DNA from: an uncultured Alistipes sp.
GTDB lineage: Bacteria > Bacteroidota > Bacteroidia > Bacteroidales > Rikenellaceae
Assembly (NCBI GenBank): GCA_910584485.1
Contig: CAJUAV010000002.1
Span: 186,001 to 250,000, forward strand
Length of the DNA: 64,000 bases
Direction of reading: 5' to 3'
The notes below the pieces were generated by a model that did no database searches, was not told the DNA's origin, and was given only the letters and a program-made list of their open reading frames with translations. Both the position numbers and the translations under genes were made by a program. Positions 59,853 to 64,000 of the stretch are shown in pieces (the stretch's first letter is position 1; each line of letters starts with the position of its first letter).

Positions 59853-61778
59853 ATGGATCAATTCGGATTTCTGAAAGTAGCCGCAGCGGTGCCCCACGTA
59901 CAGGTCGCCGACTGCGATTTCAACACCGACCGCATCGTCGCCCTCGCCGAAGAGGCGGCGCGGCGCGGCGTCGAGATCGTCGCCTTTCCCGAGCTGGCCG
60001 TGACGGCCTACACCTGCGGCGACCTGATGCTGCAACCCACCCTGCTCGACGCCGCCGACGCGGCGCTGGGCGACCTGGTGCGCCGCACGCGGCGGCTGCC
60101 CCTCGTGACGATCGTCGGCGCCCCGCTGCGCCACGGCTCGGCCATCTACAACTGCGCCGTGGTCTGCTCGCAGGGCAAGGTGCTCGGGGTCGTACCCAAG
60201 AGCTACATCCCCGACTACTCGGAGTTTTACGAAAACCGCGTCTTCACCTCGGGCGCCTCGATCACCGAAGAGCGCATCGACGTGGCGGGCAAGGAGGTCG
60301 ATTTCGGCGTCGACCTCACCTTCGAGGTGAACGGCGTCGAGTTCGGCGTGGAGATCTGCGAGGACCTCTGGGTGCCGCAGCCCCCTTCGTCGCAGCTGGC
60401 CCTCGACGGCGCCCGCGTCATCTTCAACCTCTCGGCCTCGCCCGAGGCGTGCGGCAAACACGCCTACCTGCGCCGCCTCGTGGCGCAGCAGTCCGCCCGC
60501 ACCCTATCGGCCTACGTATACAGCTCGGCAGGCTTCGGCGAGTCGTCGACCGACCTGGTCTTCGCGGGCAAGGCCTTCATCGCGGAGAACGGGCGCATCC
60601 TCTGCGAGACGGACCGTTTCTCGCTCGACGAGAAGCTGATCGTCGCCGACGTGGACATCGAACTGCTCGAATACGAGCGGCAGCGCAACACGTCGTTCCG
60701 CGTCAACGAGTCGGGCACCGAAAACACGGTGATCGAAATGGAGATCCCCGAGGCGCTCCACACCGAACGGCTCGACCGCGAAATCACGCAGCTGCCCTTC
60801 CTGCCCGAGAACGAGACGCGGCGCGAGGAGCTCTACGGCGAAATCGTGGAGATCCAGTCCCACGGTCTGGCCAAACGCCTGAAGCACACGGGGTGCACGC
60901 GCGCCATCGTGGGGGTTTCGGGGGGTCTCGACTCGACGCTGGCGCTGCTGGCCGTGGCGCGGACCTTCGACAAGCTGGGGCTCGACCGCGCGGGGATACT
61001 CGGCATCACGATGCCGGGCTTCGGCACGACGGACCGCACCTACCGCAACGCCCTCGAACTGATGCGGCGGCTGGGGATCACCGTGCGCGAAATCCCGATC
61101 CGCGAGGCGTGCGAACAGCATTTCCGCGATATCGGCATCGATCCCGCGGATCACTCGGCGGCCTACGAAAATTCACAGGCGCGCGAACGCACGCAGATTC
61201 TGATGGACGTCGCCAACAAGGAGAACGGCATCGTCGTCGGCACGGGCGACTTGAGCGAGCTGGCACTCGGCTGGGCCACCTACAACGGCGACCAGATGTC
61301 GATGTACGGCATCAACGCCTCGATTCCGAAGACGCTCGTACGCAAGGTGGTCGAGTGGGTCGCCTCGCAGCAGGAGGACGAGCGCATCCGCGAAATCCTG
61401 CTCGACGTCGTGGCGACCCCCGTGAGCCCCGAGCTGCTGCCTTCGGATGCCGAGGGCAACATCACGCAGAAGACCGAGGATCTGGTGGGCCCCTACGAAC
61501 TGCACGATTTCTTCCTCTACCACTTCATCAACTCGGGCTACTCGCCGCGCAAGATCCTGCGCGTGGCCGAGCTCGCCTTCGGCGGCGAATACGACCGCGA
61601 GACGATTCTCAAATGGCTGCGGATCTTCTTCCGCCGCTTCTTCTCGCAGCAGTTCAAACGCTCGGCGATGCCCGACGGCCCGAAGGTGGGACTCGTCTCG
61701 CTCTCGCCGCGCGGCGACTGGCGCATGCCGTCGGATGCCTCGGCGCGGATGTGGCTCAAAGAGCTCGACAAAATCTAA
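59853..61778 (+). CDS. nadE: Glutamine-dependent NAD+ synthetase
   Basis: The 641-residue protein carries out the last step of NAD synthesis using glutamine as ammonia donor. The N-terminal nitrilase-type amidase (about 1-290) has the triad Glu47 (FPELAVTAY), Lys116 (VVPKSYIPDY) and Cys169 (VEICEDLWVP). The C-terminal synthetase has the ATP pyrophosphatase loop SGGLDS (356-361), VGTGDLSELALGWATYNGDQ and KILRVAELAFGGEYDRE. Together with nadB and nadK it shows complete NAD/NADP end steps in this window. Confidence 0.96.
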   Translation: MDQFGFLKVAAAVPHVQVADCDFNTDRIVALAEEAARRGVEIVAFPELAVTAYTCGDLMLQPTLLDAADAALGDLVRRTRRLPLVTIVGAPLRHGSAIYNCAVVCSQGKVLGVVPKSYIPDYSEFYENRVFTSGASITEERIDVAGKEVDFGVDLTFEVNGVEFGVEICEDLWVPQPPSSQLALDGARVIFNLSASPEACGKHAYLRRLVAQQSARTLSAYVYSSAGFGESSTDLVFAGKAFIAENGRILCETDRFSLDEKLIVADVDIELLEYERQRNTSFRVNESGTENTVIEMEIPEALHTERLDREITQLPFLPENETRREELYGEIVEIQSHGLAKRLKHTGCTRAIVGVSGGLDSTLALLAVARTFDKLGLDRAGILGITMPGFGTTDRTYRNALELMRRLGITVREIPIREACEQHFRDIGIDPADHSAAYENSQARERTQILMDVANKENGIVVGTGDLSELALGWATYNGDQMSMYGINASIPKTLVRKVVEWVASQQEDERIREILLDVVATPVSPELLPSDAEGNITQKTEDLVGPYELHDFFLYHFINSGYSPRKILRVAELAFGGEYDRETILKWLRIFFRRFFSQQFKRSAMPDGPKVGLVSLSPRGDWRMPSDASARMWLKELDKI

Positions 61779-61790
61779 CACGAACTCCGC

Positions 61791-62387
61791 ATGAAACGAA
61801 TCCTTCTCTGTGCCGCCCTGCTCCTCTGCGGCACCGTGTCGGCCCAGGACTGGGGCGACCTGCTGAAAAAGGTCGCCACGGAGGCGGCCGACAAAGTGAC
61901 GGGCGGCAAGCTGACCGAAGCGGCCATCGCCGGCTGCTGGAACTATGCGGCCCCCGCCGTCAAGTTCGAGGGCGACGACCTCTTGAGCGGACTGGGCGGC
62001 ACGGCGATGGAATCGACCGTCACGACGCGGCTCGAAAAAGCCTATGCGCTGGTCGGCATCCGCCCGGGTGCCGCCTCGTTCACCTTCACCAAGGAAAAAA
62101 CCTTCACGGCGGTCCTGGGCAAGGCGAAAAACTTGAGCGGCACCTACGCGTTCGATCCCGAGACGCACGAAATCCGCCTGACCTTCGACAAGACGTCGAA
62201 ATTCAAGCTCGGCACCCTCACGGGACACGCCTACATCCGCGGCAGCGAATTGCAGCTGCTCTTCCCCGTGACGAAACTCGTCGAGGTGGTGACCGAACTG
62301 GGCAGCAAGGTCTCGTCGTTGCAGACGGTCGCCAAGCTCCTCGAAAAGTACAAAGAGGTCTACCTCGGGTTCGCCTTCGAGAAATAG
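61791..62387 (+). CDS. DUF4923 family exported protein
   Basis: The 198-residue protein has a signal peptide (MKRILLCAALLLCGTVSAQ). Its mature sequence (DWGDLLKKVATEAADKVTGG, IAGCWNYAAPAVKFEGDDLL, KTFTAVLGKAKNLSGTYAFD) fits the Bacteroidales DUF4923 lipocalin-like family of unknown function. The GCWNYAAPAVKF block is the family signature. It lies 12 bp after nadE and ends before a strong terminator. Confidence 0.88.
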   Translation: MKRILLCAALLLCGTVSAQDWGDLLKKVATEAADKVTGGKLTEAAIAGCWNYAAPAVKFEGDDLLSGLGGTAMESTVTTRLEKAYALVGIRPGAASFTFTKEKTFTAVLGKAKNLSGTYAFDPETHEIRLTFDKTSKFKLGTLTGHAYIRGSELQLLFPVTKLVEVVTELGSKVSSLQTVAKLLEKYKEVYLGFAFEK

Positions 62388-62409
62388 CCGCGGCGGCGTA
62401 CGCGAACGA

Positions 62410-62444
62410 ACGGACGATGAGGAGTTCTCATCGCCCGTTTTTTT
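62410..62444 (+). terminator. Intrinsic terminator after DUF4923
   Basis: A 12-bp stem (ACGGACGATGAG against CTCATCGCCCGT, one mismatch) closes GAGTT and is followed by seven T. Confidence 0.88.
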
Positions 62445-62467
62445 CGATGCCGATCCGTTCGTCTGCC

Positions 62468-62655
62468 GATCCCTTGCGGGATCGAGCCACTCGGGATTTT
62501 TCCGGAACCGTTCGCCGACGGCGGCAAAACGGCATGGAGCAGGCAGCTGCGACTTGCCGTTCTGCCGCGTGGGGGGGGGCGGCTGCGAACGGCACGCGCG
62601 AAAGCGCGGGACCTTGCTCGGGAAGCCTACGGAGATATGCTCCGTGCGGACCGTC
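62468..62655. repeat. Hairpin modules of the dispersed family
   Basis: GATCCC-TTGC-GGGATC (62468-62483) has the TTGC loop of the module at 2099-2114, with different paired bases. GAACGGCACGCGC near 62590 parallels GAACGGCACGCAC near 1875, and ACGGAG...CTCCGT near 62630-62646 is another stem. A run of nine G lies at 62571-62579. No gene is evident in 62445-62735. Confidence 0.55.
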
Positions 62656-62735
62656 GCTACGGCAACCTTCGATTCACATCGAATGCCCCGAACGCGCACA
62701 ATTCCTTCCTCCCGAGACCGCACCCGTAAAAACGA

Positions 62736-62767
62736 CATCGCGCCCCGCCGTATGGCGAAGCGCGATG
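62736..62767 (-). terminator. Intrinsic terminator of the Clp ATPase gene
   Basis: Stem CATCGCGC/GCGCGATG with an inner CGCC-GTAT-GGCG hairpin is followed on the minus strand by TCGTTTTTAC. It lies just beyond the stop codon. Confidence 0.75.
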
Positions 62768-62775
62768 CCGGTCAT

Positions 62776-64000
62776 TCAGGCTACGCGGAGGCGGACACCC
62801 TCGCTGCGGCCCCCCTCGACGACGACCGTATCCCCTTCGTGCAGGCGGCCGTCGATGATGAGCTGGGCGATCGGCTCCTCGACGTGATCGGTCAGCGTGC
62901 GTTTGAGCGCGCGGGCCCCGTAACGCCGTTCGTAACCCATCGAGGCGAGGCGGCGGCGCGCCTTGTCGGTGATCTTGATCCGATACCCCATCGCCTCGGT
63001 GCGCTGCATCAGACCGGCCAGTTCGAGGTCGATGATCCGTTCGATGTCGCCGTTTTCGAGCGAGCGGAAGACCACCACCTCGTCGACGCGGTTCAGGAAC
63101 TCGGGGGCGAAGATCTGCTCGAGCGCCTTGCGGTACTCCGTCTCGGGCGCCGCGACCTCGGCCGCGCTCTTCGAACGGGTCGTATAGCCCACCTGCACCT
63201 GCCGCTCGGCCGCGGCGCGCGACCCGACGTTCGAGGTGAGGATCAGAATCGTGTTGCGGAAATCGACCTTGCGGCCCGAACCGTCCGTCAGGCACCCCTC
63301 GTCGAAGATCTGCAGCAGGATGTTGAAGACGTCGGGATGCGCCTTTTCGATCTCGTCGAAGAGCACCACCGAATAGGGGCGACGCCGCACGGCCTCGGTC
63401 AGCCGACCGCCCTCGCCGTAGCCGACGTACCCCGGAGGGGCACCGATCAGGCGGGCGACGTTGTGTTTCTCGCCATACTCGCTCATGTCGATCCGGATCA
63501 GGCCGCGATGCTCGTCGAAGAGCCACTTCGAGACCTCCTTCGCCAGGTGGGTCTTGCCGACTCCCGTCGGTCCGACGAAGAGGAAGACCCCGATCGGACG
63601 GCGGGCATCCTTCAGCCCCGCCCGCGAGCGGAGAATCGCCCGAGCGATCTTCTCCACAGCCTCCTGCTGTCCGATGACGCGCGCATTCAGATGCGTGTGC
63701 AGGGTGCGCAGGCGTCCCGCCTCGCCGTCCGAAATGCGGTCGGCGGGAATCCCCGTCATGGCCGTCAACACCTGCCCCACGTCGGCCGCGCCGACCTCCA
63801 CGGGGTTCTCCTCCATGGAGCGGAACCAGGCCGAACGATCGGCTTCGAGCTTCGAACGGAGCTGCAACTCGCGCATCCGCGCAGAAGCGGCCTTGTCGTA
63901 CACCGCCGCCTCGACCGCCTCGCGCCGCTCGCGCTGCACGTCGGCGATGGCCGTGGCCAGTTCGCGGAGCGTATTCGGCTCGTCGGCGCACTGCAGGCGG
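62776..64000 (-). CDS. clpC: ClpC-type ATP-dependent protease/chaperone ATPase, C-terminal part (cut by right edge)
   Basis: About 408 codons are open to the window edge, covering the end of the linker region and the second AAA+ domain. Visible motifs are VIGQQEAVEKIARAILRSRA, Walker A FVGPTGVGKT, pore loop GYVGYGEGG, Walker B VVLFDEIEKAHPDVFN, TSNVGS and the arginine-finger region FAPEFLNRVDEVVVF. The Clp C-terminal domain ends at GVRLRVA. Wording such as GLKDARRPIGVFLF is closer to ClpC/ClpA than ClpB. The N-terminal and first AAA+ domains lie beyond the window. It unfolds substrates for ClpP or works as a chaperone. Confidence 0.93.
   Translation of the reverse strand, partial: RLQCADEPNTLRELATAIADVQRERREAVEAAVYDKAASARMRELQLRSKLEADRSAWFRSMEENPVEVGAADVGQVLTAMTGIPADRISDGEAGRLRTLHTHLNARVIGQQEAVEKIARAILRSRAGLKDARRPIGVFLFVGPTGVGKTHLAKEVSKWLFDEHRGLIRIDMSEYGEKHNVARLIGAPPGYVGYGEGGRLTEAVRRRPYSVVLFDEIEKAHPDVFNILLQIFDEGCLTDGSGRKVDFRNTILILTSNVGSRAAAERQVQVGYTTRSKSAAEVAAPETEYRKALEQIFAPEFLNRVDEVVVFRSLENGDIERIIDLELAGLMQRTEAMGYRIKITDKARRRLASMGYERRYGARALKRTLTDHVEEPIAQLIIDGRLHEGDTVVVEGGRSEGVRLRVA

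Noticed and set aside
35785..61778. nadK, nadB and nadE as a physical NAD gene cluster
   Set aside because: They are 18 and 4 kb apart, in different transcripts and separated by unrelated genes.
62571..62579. G9 run as a phase-variation switch
   Set aside because: It is intergenic, between a terminator and the end of the Clp gene, and such runs are expected by chance at this composition.

Overview
The window looks like a chromosomal segment from a high-GC Bacteroidales, most likely Alistipes or a close relative (Rikenellaceae). This is inferred from SusC/SusD proteins, a hybrid two-component regulator (HTCS), Bacteroidota promoters (TTTG, then 19-21 bp, then TAnnTTTG), tandem OmpH genes beside bamA, and a base composition unusually GC-rich for the phylum. 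No rRNA operon, CRISPR array, intact insertion sequence or replication origin was found. One tRNA (Gly, anticodon GCC) is present.

Layout. 1-1491: a C10 cysteine peptidase lipoprotein followed by a small lipoprotein cut by the left edge. 1492-2228: a hairpin-rich intergenic block. 2229-6580: tgt, an LptF/LptG-type permease, a PASTA protein and an RluD-type pseudouridine synthase. 6713-10134 (minus): an M16 peptidase lipoprotein and a DUF456 membrane protein. 10359-12005: tRNA-Gly followed by a lower-GC island with a frameshifted integrase remnant and unrecognised ORFs. 12122-30702: a polysaccharide-utilization-type locus made of a divergent HTCS, a type-B carboxylesterase, SusC, SusD, two CE1-like esterases (one fused to a SusE/F-position lipoprotein) and two GH3 enzymes. 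31237-35681 (minus): uppS, bamA and two ompH genes. 35785-39778: nadK divergent from pdxJ, cca and tsaC. 39852-45847 (minus): a CPBP protease, a SurA-like lipoprotein, SurA and an OstA/LptA-like protein. 46377-52135: parA, parB, DUF5683, a MltD-like lytic transglycosylase and mnmE. 52136-52880: a small AT-rich insert bounded by copies of the mnmE 3' end. 52928-53835 (minus): a membrane protein and a winged-helix regulator under two palindromic operators. 54122-62387: nadB, a MazG-like pyrophosphohydrolase, an OPT transporter, pepT, nadE and DUF4923. 62776-64000: the C-terminal part of a ClpC-type ATPase cut by the right edge.

How it works together. Most of the window is envelope biogenesis (BamA, OmpH, SurA, OstA, LptF/G, UppS), NAD metabolism (nadK, nadB, nadE), tRNA modification (tgt, tsaC, mnmE, cca) and chromosome segregation. 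Accessory content is concentrated in the tRNA-Gly island, the PUL, the mnmE 3'-end insert, and intergenic repeats. Two repeat families stand out: a 62-74 bp tandem cassette that carries a complete promoter (46004-46270 and 55738-55957), and a dispersed modular hairpin family with compensatory stem changes (1631-2114, 38919-39031, 43825-43840, 62468-62655).
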